Assembly (NCBI RefSeq): GCF_002843235.3
Contig: NZ_CP031123.2
Coordinates: 1,426,001 to 1,490,000 of the forward strand
Direction of reading: 5' to 3'
From: Providencia huaxiensis
GTDB lineage: Bacteria > Pseudomonadota > Gammaproteobacteria > Enterobacterales > Enterobacteriaceae
DNA length: 64,000 nucleotides
The position numbers and the translations under genes are program-made. This document shows, piece after piece, positions 33,614-40,374 of this stretch. The stretch's first letter is position 1; every line of letters begins with the position of its first letter. The notes under the pieces are model-generated. The model had not been told where the DNA came from and made no database searches. It worked only from the letters and a program-made list of their open reading frames with translations.

Positions 33614-34167
33614 GGGGTGACCTCTCTGCGGCACTCTTTAACGACGTCTTTTACATAGCCTTGTAAGTAGTCGAGCTTGTCCTGATCTCGTTTGATATCG
33701 GTTCGGATATCTTCAACAAGGAGTCCAGCTTCAACAGAGAATTGGATTTCGGCTCCATCGCCCACGGTGCTGGCGCTGGAATGGTGGCTTGCGGTGAGCT
33801 GACAGGTTGCAAGATCGGCGCGGGCGAACTGCAACCGACGACGGCCAGTAGACAAATCATCACGCAAGGCTTGAGATTGGGCTTTTTCACGGGCTAACTC
33901 CTGTGTGTAATACGTATCTAATCGCGATTTTTCACGCTGGGCGTCTTCCATGCGTAGCATGGCTTGTTGTGTTGCGGCGGATGCCTCATCGGAGATAGCC
34001 TTTAACTGGCTGGCATACGTCGCTTGGTTAGTTTGAATAATGGTGTTGTAGTGATAACGTGCCAGCATGACACCCGCAAATGCACCCGCCGCAAATAACA
34101 ACCACGCGCCTACAATGAGTGCAATTTTCAATGAGCGAGTTAATGTGTTTTCTGTGATTGAGTTCAT
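33610..34167 (-). CDS. Rz-like inner-membrane spanin
   Basis: A 185-residue i-spanin. From ATG 34167 it has a cytoplasmic MNSITENTLTRSLK, one transmembrane helix (IALIVGAWLLFAAGAFAGVM) and a long periplasmic coiled coil (SQLKAISDEASAATQQAMLR onward). It should span the periplasm with the nested Rz1 lipoprotein and fuse inner and outer membranes at lysis. Rz1 (33651-33890) is encoded within it in another frame, the classic nested arrangement. Confidence 0.82.
   Translation of the reverse strand: MNSITENTLTRSLKIALIVGAWLLFAAGAFAGVMLARYHYNTIIQTNQATYASQLKAISDEASAATQQAMLRMEDAQREKSRLDTYYTQELAREKAQSQALRDDLSTGRRRLQFARADLATCQLTASHHSSASTVGDGAEIQFSVEAGLLVEDIRTDIKRDQDKLDYLQGYVKDVVKECRREVTP
33651..33890 (-). 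CDS. Rz1-like outer-membrane spanin lipoprotein, nested in Rz
   Basis: A 79-residue frame embedded in the Rz gene: MKKPNLKPCVMICLLAVVGC has a basic start, a hydrophobic core and the lipobox LAVVGC. This is followed by a proline-rich segment (SSPAPILQPVSSPQATIPAP) typical of Rz1 proteins. After lipidation at the Cys it would sit in the outer membrane and bind the tip of Rz. Confidence 0.78.
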   Translation of the reverse strand: MKKPNLKPCVMICLLAVVGCSSPAPILQPVSSPQATIPAPAPWAMEPKSNSLLKLDSLLKISEPISNEIRTSSTTYKAM

Positions 34168-34727
34168 GGCGTTGTCCAAGTGGTATTCATCTGCATTAAC
34201 TCCCAACACAACAGCTCAGCTTCTTGATTACGGCGGATAACTTGGCCGTAGCAACCACCAGGCTGACCTTGAGTTTTACGACAGTCCTTCCCACCATCAA
34301 AGACCCAACGGGGGATCTCTTTACAGGCACCCTCGATGTCACCTGCCTGTAACTTGCGGTAGAAGGTGGATGAAAAGCATTTACCCGCACCGATGTTATA
34401 AGGGCAAAATGAAGCGATACCCGCGATTTGAGGCGGTGTGAGTGACACAGGAACATGCTTTTTCACCCAGGCAATGGCTTTATCACGCTCAATAGCATTT
34501 AAGCGTTCGCATTGTGCCTTAGTCAGCTTTTCACGGGGCTTGACAGCACGGCCATCAATACGGGTGACGCCTTGGCATACTGTCCAAATTCCGCCTGCAT
34601 CTTGATAAGCGGTGGTGAAGTTACCTTCTTTTTCTTTGATAAACTGGTCAAATATCTGGCTTTCACTGGCTCCACCCACAATCAATGCAACAACGGCGGC
34701 AGTCAGGTAACGCTGCTTCATATCCAT
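34164..34727 (-). CDS. SAR endolysin, GH24 lysozyme
   Basis: A 187-residue T4/R21-type lysozyme. The N-terminus MDMKQRYLTAAVVALIVGGA is a weakly hydrophobic, Ala/Gly-rich signal-anchor-release segment, so export uses Sec rather than the holin hole. The catalytic triad follows the pattern E-x8-D-x5-T in KEGNFTTAYQDAGGIWTV. ATG 34727 is chosen for the AAGGA 8 bp upstream. Several cysteines (CQGVT, FCPYN, GKCFS) may regulate activation. It overlaps Rz by 4 bp. Confidence 0.88.
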   Translation of the reverse strand: MDMKQRYLTAAVVALIVGGASESQIFDQFIKEKEGNFTTAYQDAGGIWTVCQGVTRIDGRAVKPREKLTKAQCERLNAIERDKAIAWVKKHVPVSLTPPQIAGIASFCPYNIGAGKCFSSTFYRKLQAGDIEGACKEIPRWVFDGGKDCRKTQGQPGGCYGQVIRRNQEAELLCWELMQMNTTWTTP

Positions 34728-34728
34728 G

Positions 34729-35037
34729 TTATAAATCCTTGGGGGATTTGATGGATGCTTCAATCAGCTTTTCGGCATCCTCATGAGAAACGGGTTTATT
34801 CGAGAAATAGTTCTCTAAAATACGCGTTCGGCGTTTTTGCTCTCGGCGATTCAATAGGTAGGTCAATGTCCCAAGCAGCACACTGGCAAACACACCAATG
34901 AGGAATCCCCACTCATACAATGACAAGCCACTAAAAAACAAACCCAATCCAGCGAACCAATACGATATTTGAGTGATGAACTGGGTTATCTTTTCATCCA
35001 TGCATCTGTCCTTTTCAAGGAAAGAGATCGGGTTCAT
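34729..35037 (-). CDS. Holin, class II (pinholin-like)
   Basis: A 102-residue holin with two transmembrane segments (FITQISYWFAGLGLFFSGLS and WGFLIGVFASVLLGTLTYLL) and a basic cytoplasmic tail (NRREQKRRTRILENYF), resembling phage 21 S. ATG 35037 has a strong GGAGG. A second ATG at 35001 also has an AAGGA-type site, giving a form 12 residues shorter. The two starts may make an antiholin/holin pair as in phage 21. A pinholin fits the SAR endolysin encoded next. Confidence 0.75.
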   Translation of the reverse strand: MNPISFLEKDRCMDEKITQFITQISYWFAGLGLFFSGLSLYEWGFLIGVFASVLLGTLTYLLNRREQKRRTRILENYFSNKPVSHEDAEKLIEASIKSPKDL

Positions 35038-35120
35038 GGCAACCTCCTCACGCTCACATAACAGCCTCCCAAAAACCGAGGGAAATGGACGAAAAACCCA
35101 ATCAAAAATAAGAGAGTTTG

Positions 35121-35170
35121 AGTATAAGGAGATGGGAAAATAGAGAGTGTTTGAAGGGGTTCAGCAGTTA
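35121..35170 (-). promoter_or_regulatory. Activator-dependent promoter of the lysis cassette
   Basis: On the minus strand CTGCTGAACCCCTTCAAACAC has the shared dyad TGAA-CCCC-TTCA. TATACT (-10, 35121-35126) follows exactly 25 nt after TTCA. It corresponds to Mu Plys. The predicted start is about 35114, leaving a normal 5' leader before the holin ATG. Confidence 0.75.
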
Positions 35171-35175
35171 GCTAC

Positions 35176-35197
35176 CAAACCCGAAAGGGGGTTTTTA
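35176..35197. terminator. Hairpin after the second Mor-like gene
   Basis: AAACCC-GAAAGG-GGGTTTTT, about 25 bp past the mor-like stop. The T-run is on the plus-strand side, so for the minus-strand transcript it is a weak terminator at best. Confidence 0.35.
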
Positions 35198-35222
35198 GTG
35201 TGTCATAAATCACACTCGAATA

Positions 35223-35681
35223 TCAATCAAATAAACGGTCTTGTGCGGCTTCTTCTGCATCAAGGTCACGCAATAGCTTCCACCCAATGCGATCACTAAA
35301 ACCGTATTTAGGGCATAACAGCGCCATGGCTTGGCGGCGTGAACGGCCTTGTTCGCCCAACGTTAACAACTCTTTGATAAAGCGTTGATTGCGAATTTGG
35401 CGAAAAGCTTCTTCGCACCGTGGGATATAAAACGCCGTTTTACCAATGTAGTGCAAGAGCTGCTTGCATTCGTCTTCGTTTAACACTTCGCGTAATAGGC
35501 GATGCACGCCCCCCGTGCGCTCTGCGGCCTCACCACTGATACCTGCTAATGTAACACCACCAAAGCGGCTAATGAGCCGTGATGTGGCGTTGTAGCCAAT
35601 AACATCAATAAGCTGTTTAGCTGAATCTGGTAAGAGCGTTTCGAGCCGTGCAAGTTCAGCTTCGTCAATCGTGGTTTGCAT
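35223..35681 (-). CDS. Mor/C-family transcription activator, second copy (C position)
   Basis: A 152-residue Mor-family activator: LLPDSAKQLIDVIGYNATSR then FGGVTLAGISGE (dimerisation part), TAFYIPRCEEAF and a C-terminal helix-turn-helix (RRQAMALLCPKYGFSDRIGW). In Mu, Mor activates the middle promoter for C and C activates the late promoters. This copy lies downstream of its own dyad-type promoter and just before the lysis cassette, matching C. ATG 35681 follows GGGGG. It is the best candidate to bind the CTGAACCYCTTCA boxes. Confidence 0.82.
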   Translation of the reverse strand: MQTTIDEAELARLETLLPDSAKQLIDVIGYNATSRLISRFGGVTLAGISGEAAERTGGVHRLLREVLNEDECKQLLHYIGKTAFYIPRCEEAFRQIRNQRFIKELLTLGEQGRSRRQAMALLCPKYGFSDRIGWKLLRDLDAEEAAQDRLFD

Positions 35682-35724
35682 GTTACCCCCTAAAATGAAA
35701 ACACCCTCCAAAAGGAAGGTGTTC

Positions 35725-35770
35725 AGTATTTCATTTTTATTGGGGCTTGACGTGTTGAAGGGGTTCAGTG
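35725..35770 (-). promoter_or_regulatory. Activator-dependent middle promoter upstream of the second Mor-like gene
   Basis: On the minus strand CACTGAACCCCTTCAACACG contains the shared dyad. AATACT (-10, 35725-35730) follows exactly 25 nt after TTCA. A second partial copy (CTGAACACCTTCC) overlaps the -10 and start region, a possible feedback site. It starts right after the stop codon of the secreted-protein moron. Confidence 0.7.
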
Positions 35771-35771
35771 G

Positions 35772-36224
35772 TTAGAGGTCAACGGCGCGTAAATTAGATT
35801 TATCTTCAGGGGCGTTATTTAACTGATGGTCACAATCTTTTTTAGCTGTTAGATATGAGTTAAATGTTGATACATCAATTTTACCCTCTGATATTGCTTG
35901 CCCCCATAGTTCAGTAGAGTAAATGGATAGTGCGATACAATATTGGAATGGCGATGCTAATGGTTTTCCTAGTTTCTTAGCATCTTCACTAAGTGCTTTT
36001 CGCTCATCACGAGCTTTTCTCCATACTGTTTTATCGTCTGCATATTTAAAACTTTGATACCCCTCATAGGAGCTTTCTGCTAAAGCAACAGAACGCTTAA
36101 AAATATCCTCTGCTATAGGCTTTAGTTTAATGTATTGTGCATCAGTATCATTATTTGCACTTACCAAAGAGCTAGTCATAAGTAATGGTAACATAATGCT
36201 TAGTAAATACTTTTTCATTTTCAC
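35772..36224 (-). CDS. Secreted protein, moron between the two Mor-like genes
   Basis: A 150-residue protein with a clear signal peptide (MKMKKYLLSIMLPLLMTSSL, cleavage near VSA-NN). The mature part is about 125 residues, mostly helical and charged, with two cysteines (FQYCIALS and KKDCDHQL) that could form a disulphide. It is not recognised as any family. It starts one base after the first mor stop, so it is transcribed with the early/middle genes rather than late. A periplasmic factor altering the host envelope or excluding other phages is possible. Confidence 0.7.
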   Translation of the reverse strand: MKMKKYLLSIMLPLLMTSSLVSANNDTDAQYIKLKPIAEDIFKRSVALAESSYEGYQSFKYADDKTVWRKARDERKALSEDAKKLGKPLASPFQYCIALSIYSTELWGQAISEGKIDVSTFNSYLTAKKDCDHQLNNAPEDKSNLRAVDL

Positions 36225-36225
36225 C

Positions 36226-36657
36226 TCAAAATAAATTCGGTTGTTTTGCGGTTAGGATAGCAGATTGTTTATGTCGTGATAATAAGTCCCACGCATGGCG
36301 ATCACTAAAACCAAACTTAGGGCACAGTTTTATAACGGCTTTAACACCTGATAAACCGCCCTTTAAAAGGGCGTTATATTCACTGATAAATCGTTGGTTA
36401 CGCCATTCACGCATGGCGACTGAAGCATTAGGAATATAAATTTCAGTACCACAAAAATGAGATTGAAGCGTGACTGAATTATGCTCACCAATAACGTGTA
36501 ATAGTTGCTTAAAGCGTTCTGTATCCGTTGTCTTTGTGAAAACAAACGTTGTTCCGCCAAAGACTTCGATTAATTTTAATGTGTCTGAATACCCAATTAA
36601 CCCCGCAATATGCCGTAATGTTTCAGGGAGTAAATGTTCAACGGCTTTGAGATCCAT
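36226..36657 (-). CDS. mor: Mor-family transcription activator, first copy
   Basis: A 143-residue Mor/C-family protein: LLPETLRHIAGLIGYSDTLK, IEVFGGTTFVF, TEIYIPNASVAMREWRNQRF and a helix-turn-helix AVIKLCPKFGFSDRHAWDLL. It sits at the end of the early region after gemA, as mor does in Mu. ATG 36657 (MDLKAVEHLL) is preferred to 36681 on family start, and overlaps gemA. It is predicted to activate the promoter at 35725-35770. Confidence 0.82.
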   Translation of the reverse strand: MDLKAVEHLLPETLRHIAGLIGYSDTLKLIEVFGGTTFVFTKTTDTERFKQLLHVIGEHNSVTLQSHFCGTEIYIPNASVAMREWRNQRFISEYNALLKGGLSGVKAVIKLCPKFGFSDRHAWDLLSRHKQSAILTAKQPNLF

Positions 36658-37066
36658 TTTTCGCCCTCCGTTTTGCATCAATGATTAAGGCTTTCATTAA
36701 GTTAGATAACTCATCAAACGTTAACCACTCAATTTTTTCACGGTCAAACATACGCTTAGCCATTGCCTCTGCATATGACCAAGGACGCTTTGCATCAGAA
36801 AGCAACGCCTCAATTTTACTCAAAATAGCTTCCCTTGTTGCAGGGACACTAGGGTGACGCCCGTATTTACGCTTACTTTTGCGCGGATAACCTTGGTCAT
36901 GAAGATAGTCACGGACTTGGCTTAACTCGTCTAGCGTTAATTTTTTAGCGGAATTTTTACCCGTCATACGAACCAGAATACTGCGATAGGTTTCATCATC
37001 TAATTTAAGGTACTGTTGAGCTGCTTTGATGATACCAATTAATATCTTTGCGTTAGGGGATGCCAT
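36638..37066 (-). CDS. gemA: GemA-like regulatory protein (Mu gp16)
   Basis: A 142-residue GemA family protein: KILIGIIKAAQQYLKLDDET, YRSILVRMTGKNSAKKLTLD and WSYAEAMAKRMFDREKIEWL. In Mu, GemA affects host gene expression and supercoiling-linked functions and lies just upstream of mor, as here. It overlaps its neighbours by 1 bp and about 20 bp. Confidence 0.88.
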   Translation of the reverse strand: MASPNAKILIGIIKAAQQYLKLDDETYRSILVRMTGKNSAKKLTLDELSQVRDYLHDQGYPRKSKRKYGRHPSVPATREAILSKIEALLSDAKRPWSYAEAMAKRMFDREKIEWLTFDELSNLMKALIIDAKRRAKNGSQSR

Positions 37067-37449
37067 TAATCTATCTCCTCTAAGTTTGCGTGACCTGTCA
37101 CGCTGGTTAAGTTGAGCTGACGGGCATCACGGGTTAACCAGCAATTAGATTGACCGATAAATAACCCTTTGCAATGGTTAGGCATTTGCTCTTTACAATG
37201 CGGACAAATGCCTAACTTGGCTTGCTGACGCTTGAGATGCTCAAGGTTGCACAGTAAGAGCAATGAAACCAATTCGTTGCGGTCATAAGGTTCACGGCCT
37301 GGGTTACGATTTACGCAAAGATATTCAAGCGCCTCTTTTTCTAAGTCAGTAAAAGTGAATTCCATGCGGTGCAAACCATCTTTGCGCTGATTGGCACGCT
37401 GGCGACGCTTACGCGCCGCTGCTTGTGAAGGTGCTCTTAAGTTAGTCAT
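37066..37449 (-). CDS. Early-region protein with zinc-finger pair and basic N-terminus
   Basis: A 127-residue protein. The N-terminus is strongly basic (APSQAAARKRRQRANQRKDG), followed by a ribbon-helix-helix-like stretch (MEFTFTDLEKEALEYLCVNR). CPHC then CxxxxxxxxxC-spaced cysteines are near the C-terminus (GICPHCKEQMPNHCKG). The composition suggests nucleic-acid binding. No family was recognised. It overlaps both flanking genes by 1-4 bp. Confidence 0.6.
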   Translation of the reverse strand: MTNLRAPSQAAARKRRQRANQRKDGLHRMEFTFTDLEKEALEYLCVNRNPGREPYDRNELVSLLLLCNLEHLKRQQAKLGICPHCKEQMPNHCKGLFIGQSNCWLTRDARQLNLTSVTGHANLEEID

Positions 37450-37877
37450 AGTAAGTCACCCCCATTATCTACCTTCAAAGTTAACTCTTTAACACGCTTA
37501 AACTGACGGACAAGCACAGAGGCTTTGCTGAAATAAGGCCAATACCATGAAAATTTGTTATGTAGATTTGGGATCTCTTTTTTAGCACGCCTTTTACCCC
37601 AAATTTTTTCCAACTTTTTAACTTTTGTAGGGCTATAAAGTGATTTTTGACGTTTAGACCAAAACAACTCGACCAATGGATTAAAATCCTCGCCATTAAG
37701 CCGCCCCCATCCAGTATAAATTTGGCTATCCAGATAGACCGCTAACACTGTTTTTCCTTCCCCAGCACTAACACGCCTTATACTTACTTCGGTATCTCTG
37801 TACTGAAAATCAACTGAAGCGAAATAATCTTTTAGATCTCCTTCAATTTTCGCCCATTGCTCTTTACTTATGCTCAC
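37446..37877 (-). CDS. Early-region hypothetical protein
   Basis: A 143-residue protein starting at GTG 37877 (VSISKEQWAKIEGDLKDYF), chosen for the GGAGG five to six bases upstream. It contains GKTVLAVYLDSQIYTGWGRL and a basic C-terminal part (KVKKLEKIWGKRRAKKEI). It is about one fifth Lys/Arg and has no membrane segment. It is not recognised. It resembles the semi-essential early genes of Mu only by position. Confidence 0.55.
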   Translation of the reverse strand: MSISKEQWAKIEGDLKDYFASVDFQYRDTEVSIRRVSAGEGKTVLAVYLDSQIYTGWGRLNGEDFNPLVELFWSKRQKSLYSPTKVKKLEKIWGKRRAKKEIPNLHNKFSWYWPYFSKASVLVRQFKRVKELTLKVDNGGDLL

Positions 37878-38178
37878 TTGACACCTCCGCAGACTGGCAC
37901 TTGCATTCGCCAACTACCATGCGAGTCAGGTGACTGGGAGTATCAGATAATGACAAGTTATTGATGTGTATTTTAGATTCTTGCTTCCGATACAAAACAA
38001 TTGCAACATCACCTTGAATATCAATAACTTTACCTGTACGTGATGATGATTTGATAGACGCACCACGAGAGTTAATATTGTAACGCTGAATAGTAAAATC
38101 GACCTTGTCACCAATACTGATAGTAAATAATGACTTAGGAAGCACTTTTTCACAGGTAGGACACCAACCTTTACGCAT
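37864..38178 (-). CDS. Early-region protein with terminal cysteine pairs
   Basis: A 104-residue protein from ATG 38178: MRKGWCPTCEKVLPKSLF with a CxxC, a central beta-rich part resembling an SH3/KOW-type barrel (SRTGKVIDIQGDVAIVLYRK) and a C-terminal CKC. The ATG overlaps the stop of the preceding gene. Longer readings to 38316 would be antisense-like hydrophobic sequence with no start signal. It is not recognised; a small zinc-binding nucleic-acid-associated protein is possible. Confidence 0.55.
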   Translation of the reverse strand: MRKGWCPTCEKVLPKSLFTISIGDKVDFTIQRYNINSRGASIKSSSRTGKVIDIQGDVAIVLYRKQESKIHINNLSLSDTPSHLTRMVVGECKCQSAEVSSEHK

Positions 38179-38623
38179 GATTATTCTCCCTTCCATAAGC
38201 TGAACACGTAGAAGAACAACCACCACGAGGCCAGTCATTACAGCTATCGCACAGATTTGACTTGGCAATGTGATTACGAAGCTCCTTAGCAAAATCACGG
38301 CAGTTAAAAATTTCATCTCTTAATGCCGACTTTACCTGTCCCATATAATCGCGATCAGGTAGAGAGTCGAGAATGGATTGTAACGATTCTGCCAACTTAT
38401 CAACGCCTTGAGCTTGTAATTCACAAATATAGTCATCGGAGAATTGAATATCATCAGCGCTTAGCGAAATAAAAAGTGGCTCACAAAACTCACTGGAGCG
38501 CTCTCTTGAAACATCAATTTGTGGTGTTAATGGTGTGAATGGACGAACATAACAAACAGGTGTTGCTGTTATAATGAATTTCGGTTGAATTATATTATTA
38601 GTTGATGCGTTATTATTAAGCAT
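38171..38623 (-). CDS. Early-region hypothetical protein with Cys-rich C-terminus
   Basis: A 150-residue protein. The N-terminus MLNNNASTNNIIQPKFIITA is Asn-rich, the middle is acidic, and the C-terminus carries CDSC, GGCSSTC spaced like a small zinc knuckle (NLCDSCNDWPRGGCSSTCSA). It is not recognised. It is the first gene of a tightly overlapping run that ends in gemA, preceded by a 90-bp gap that could hold a Shine-Dalgarno or internal promoter. Confidence 0.55.
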   Translation of the reverse strand: MLNNNASTNNIIQPKFIITATPVCYVRPFTPLTPQIDVSRERSSEFCEPLFISLSADDIQFSDDYICELQAQGVDKLAESLQSILDSLPDRDYMGQVKSALRDEIFNCRDFAKELRNHIAKSNLCDSCNDWPRGGCSSTCSAYGRENNHA

Positions 38624-38715
38624 AAATACCTCGTTATCTGGATTTAGGCGTAAGCCAGCCCCTGCGGGTTTACGCCATTAATTAAAAGGTTAAGTTTTTG
38701 AGTGAGTTACATTAT

Positions 38716-38910
38716 TTAGCAGTTTAATGTATCAATATCGATGTAATAAGGTTCAATATCGATTTCTACAATGGTTCTTTCGCCTTCATCTTTAGCTCTA
38801 CCTAATGTTCTCACTGTAGGGCCTCCGCGCAAAAAACGACTACGTTGATAAATGAAGGTATGACCAACAAGGTATTTTTCATTAAACTGTTTGGCTGTTA
38901 GTTTGGACAC
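38716..38910 (-). CDS. Early-region small hypothetical protein
   Basis: A 64-residue protein from GTG 38910 (VSKLTAKQFNEKYLVGHTFI), selected because GGAGG lies six bases upstream. It has a beta-rich RGGPTVRTLGRAKDEGERTI and an acidic end (IDIEPYYIDIDTLNC). It overlaps the end of the ANR-type gene. It is not recognised. Confidence 0.5.
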   Translation of the reverse strand: MSKLTAKQFNEKYLVGHTFIYQRSRFLRGGPTVRTLGRAKDEGERTIVEIDIEPYYIDIDTLNC

Positions 38911-39079
38911 GATGACCTCCAGACGATTTGAGACAGTAATCAGCACGACATTCCGCCCATCTGCGATTTACTTCTTTACGTGCTAGGCGGACAGCATCAA
39001 CCCAATTTTTATGTGCTTCAGCAAATAATTCTTTACGTTCTGCAATCGCTGCGCTTGTTGCATAATGAATAAATGACAT
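38882..39079 (-). CDS. ANR-family small regulator
   Basis: A 65-residue protein from ATG 39079: YATSAAIAERKELFAEAHKN then WVDAVRLARKEVNRRWAECR and ADYCLK. This matches the pattern of the ANR (AraC negative regulator) family, where AA...E...Y..AA..W..A...A....N..WC..R..FC is typical. ANR proteins bind and inhibit AraC-type virulence activators and are common in phage and plasmid DNA. The longer reading to 39190 would add an unlikely membrane segment antisense to the neighbour. Confidence 0.6.
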   Translation of the reverse strand: MSFIHYATSAAIAERKELFAEAHKNWVDAVRLARKEVNRRWAECRADYCLKSSGGHRVQTNSQTV

Positions 39080-39080
39080 A

Positions 39081-39719
39081 TCACACTCCCGCAATATCAA
39101 GTGAAATAGGGGCATACTGATCACTATCACCAACCCGCTCATAAATACGGACATACTGACGACTACCAACGACTTGAATTGCTTCCCCAATCGCCTCCAT
39201 CGCGCTAATCCAGCGCGTATCTTTAATATCTAAGCGGCGTAATGAAAGCACAGCACCTGTATTAATATTGCCTTCTTTATCAACGGCAAAGGCCTGGTCA
39301 ATAATGGAATGAATTTCTGGTTTTGCACCCTGTACCCAATCTTTTAAACACTCATCAATTAAAGTCTTAGCACCTTGTAAACGCTCATCAAAAGCAATAC
39401 GGTCTTGTATCGCACGTTGGATTTTGTAGCGGCCATCGAATGAATACAGTGTAACATTGCCTTTTTTACCTCCTACATTAACGCCGAATTGTTCGGCAGA
39501 CAGTGCGATAAATGCCTCAATATCACCGAAAGCAGCAATTTTAAATTGACGTAATAACTCACTGATTTGTTGAGCTTGAGTGACTAATTCACCAACCAAT
39601 GCGTCACGCTGCATATCAATGGGCTTAATTAAATCAATAGGGGTTAAAATGCCTTTCGCATCGCGCCAGTAGTTCTCGATTACTTCATGTTGTGTAAATT
39701 GTTTTGGATTAGTGTGCAT
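39081..39719 (-). CDS. DUF3164 protein
   Basis: A 212-residue DUF3164 protein, one of the most conserved early genes of Mu-like phages. It shows YWRDAKGILTPIDLIKPIDM, LSAEQFGVNVGGKKGNVTLY, SFDGRYKIQRAIQDRIAFDE and ALSLRRLDIKDTRW-like VLSLRRLDIKDTRWISAMEA. The function is not established. It overlaps the preceding small gene by 11 bp. Confidence 0.85.
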   Translation of the reverse strand: MHTNPKQFTQHEVIENYWRDAKGILTPIDLIKPIDMQRDALVGELVTQAQQISELLRQFKIAAFGDIEAFIALSAEQFGVNVGGKKGNVTLYSFDGRYKIQRAIQDRIAFDERLQGAKTLIDECLKDWVQGAKPEIHSIIDQAFAVDKEGNINTGAVLSLRRLDIKDTRWISAMEAIGEAIQVVGSRQYVRIYERVGDSDQYAPISLDIAGV

Positions 39720-39900
39720 TGCTTTTCCCCTTATTTGTTAGTTTCATTGCTTCGATTGCTTTTTTGATACCAAGAGACATTCTTTTTGCAATGTCGATTT
39801 CATTGTCTGTTGCGCCACGCCCTGTATGGCTGCCGATAATTTCATAATTCATTGTGCCATTGTTATTCTCTGTAATGTTGATTGTAATTTGTACAGCCAT
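39709..39900 (-). CDS. Early-region small hypothetical protein
   Basis: A 63-residue protein: MAVQITINITENNNGTMNYE, then SHTGRGATDNEIDIAKRMSL and a basic helix to the end. It is preceded by AGGAGG. It is not recognised beyond being the kind of small gene found before DUF3164 in Mu-like phages. Confidence 0.6.
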   Translation of the reverse strand: MAVQITINITENNNGTMNYEIIGSHTGRGATDNEIDIAKRMSLGIKKAIEAMKLTNKGKSNAH

Positions 39901-39908
39901 AATCCCTC

Positions 39909-40184
39909 CTAATGTATTGATTCAGACCAGTAAACGCGGCAACCTTCGGTATCGAACACGCCTTGTTTACCCTTATGACTATTAAAATATTGGTAAGACG
40001 CCTTACCTTCCTGAATGAGTGCATCACAATAGCTGTTTCGGGCTACGTGAATGCAAGGCTTACCTTGACGGGTGATCACACTCAATATGGTGACGCCTTG
40101 CTGTTCTAAGTGCTGTGCCACTGAGCCTGCACGTAGCAAGTCAGAGACAATGGATTGGTTTTCAGTCGTAATAGTGATATCCAT
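39909..40184 (-). CDS. Early-region small hypothetical protein
   Basis: A 91-residue protein: MDITITTENQSIVSDLLRAG and CRVYWSESIH at the end. ATG 40184 is preferred because GGGG lies six bases upstream; an ATG at 40196 overlapping the previous stop (TAATG) would add four residues. It is a mixed alpha/beta protein without recognised family. Confidence 0.55.
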   Translation of the reverse strand: MDITITTENQSIVSDLLRAGSVAQHLEQQGVTILSVITRQGKPCIHVARNSYCDALIQEGKASYQYFNSHKGKQGVFDTEGCRVYWSESIH

Positions 40185-40195
40185 GTTGAACCCCA

Positions 40196-40366
40196 TTATT
40201 TCTTTGCTGATTGAAGCTTTTCTATTTCTTCACGAGCATCAATCAATACACTGATTAACTCATCGAGATTTTCGCGGCGAAATAAAACCCCTTTACTTGA
40301 CATCTCTCTATCAAACACCAGATCATTAATTATAAGTTCGAGTTTATCGATGATGGTCTTAGCCAT
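40196..40366 (-). CDS. Small early protein of 56 residues
   Basis: Reading the minus strand from ATG 40364-40366 to TAA 40196-40198 gives MAKTIIDKLELIINDLVFDR, then SSKGVLFRRENLDELISVLI and a closing Lys-rich helix. It fills the gap between B and the next small gene and uses the same strand and direction. It looks like a compact helical protein. It is not recognised. Confidence 0.6.
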   Translation of the reverse strand: MAKTIIDKLELIINDLVFDREMSSKGVLFRRENLDELISVLIDAREEIEKLQSAKK

Positions 40367-40374
40367 ATAACCAC

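Noticed and set aside
37864..38316. Signal-peptide-like N-terminus (MKFLTAVILLRSFV) for the 104-residue early protein
   Set aside because: It overlaps the preceding gene by about 140 bp without a ribosome site; the ATG at 38178 overlapping the stop is more natural.
38882..39190. Membrane-anchored 102-residue protein
   Set aside because: The hydrophobic N-terminus is a shadow of the DUF3164 gene; ATG 39079 gives an ANR-like protein of normal length.
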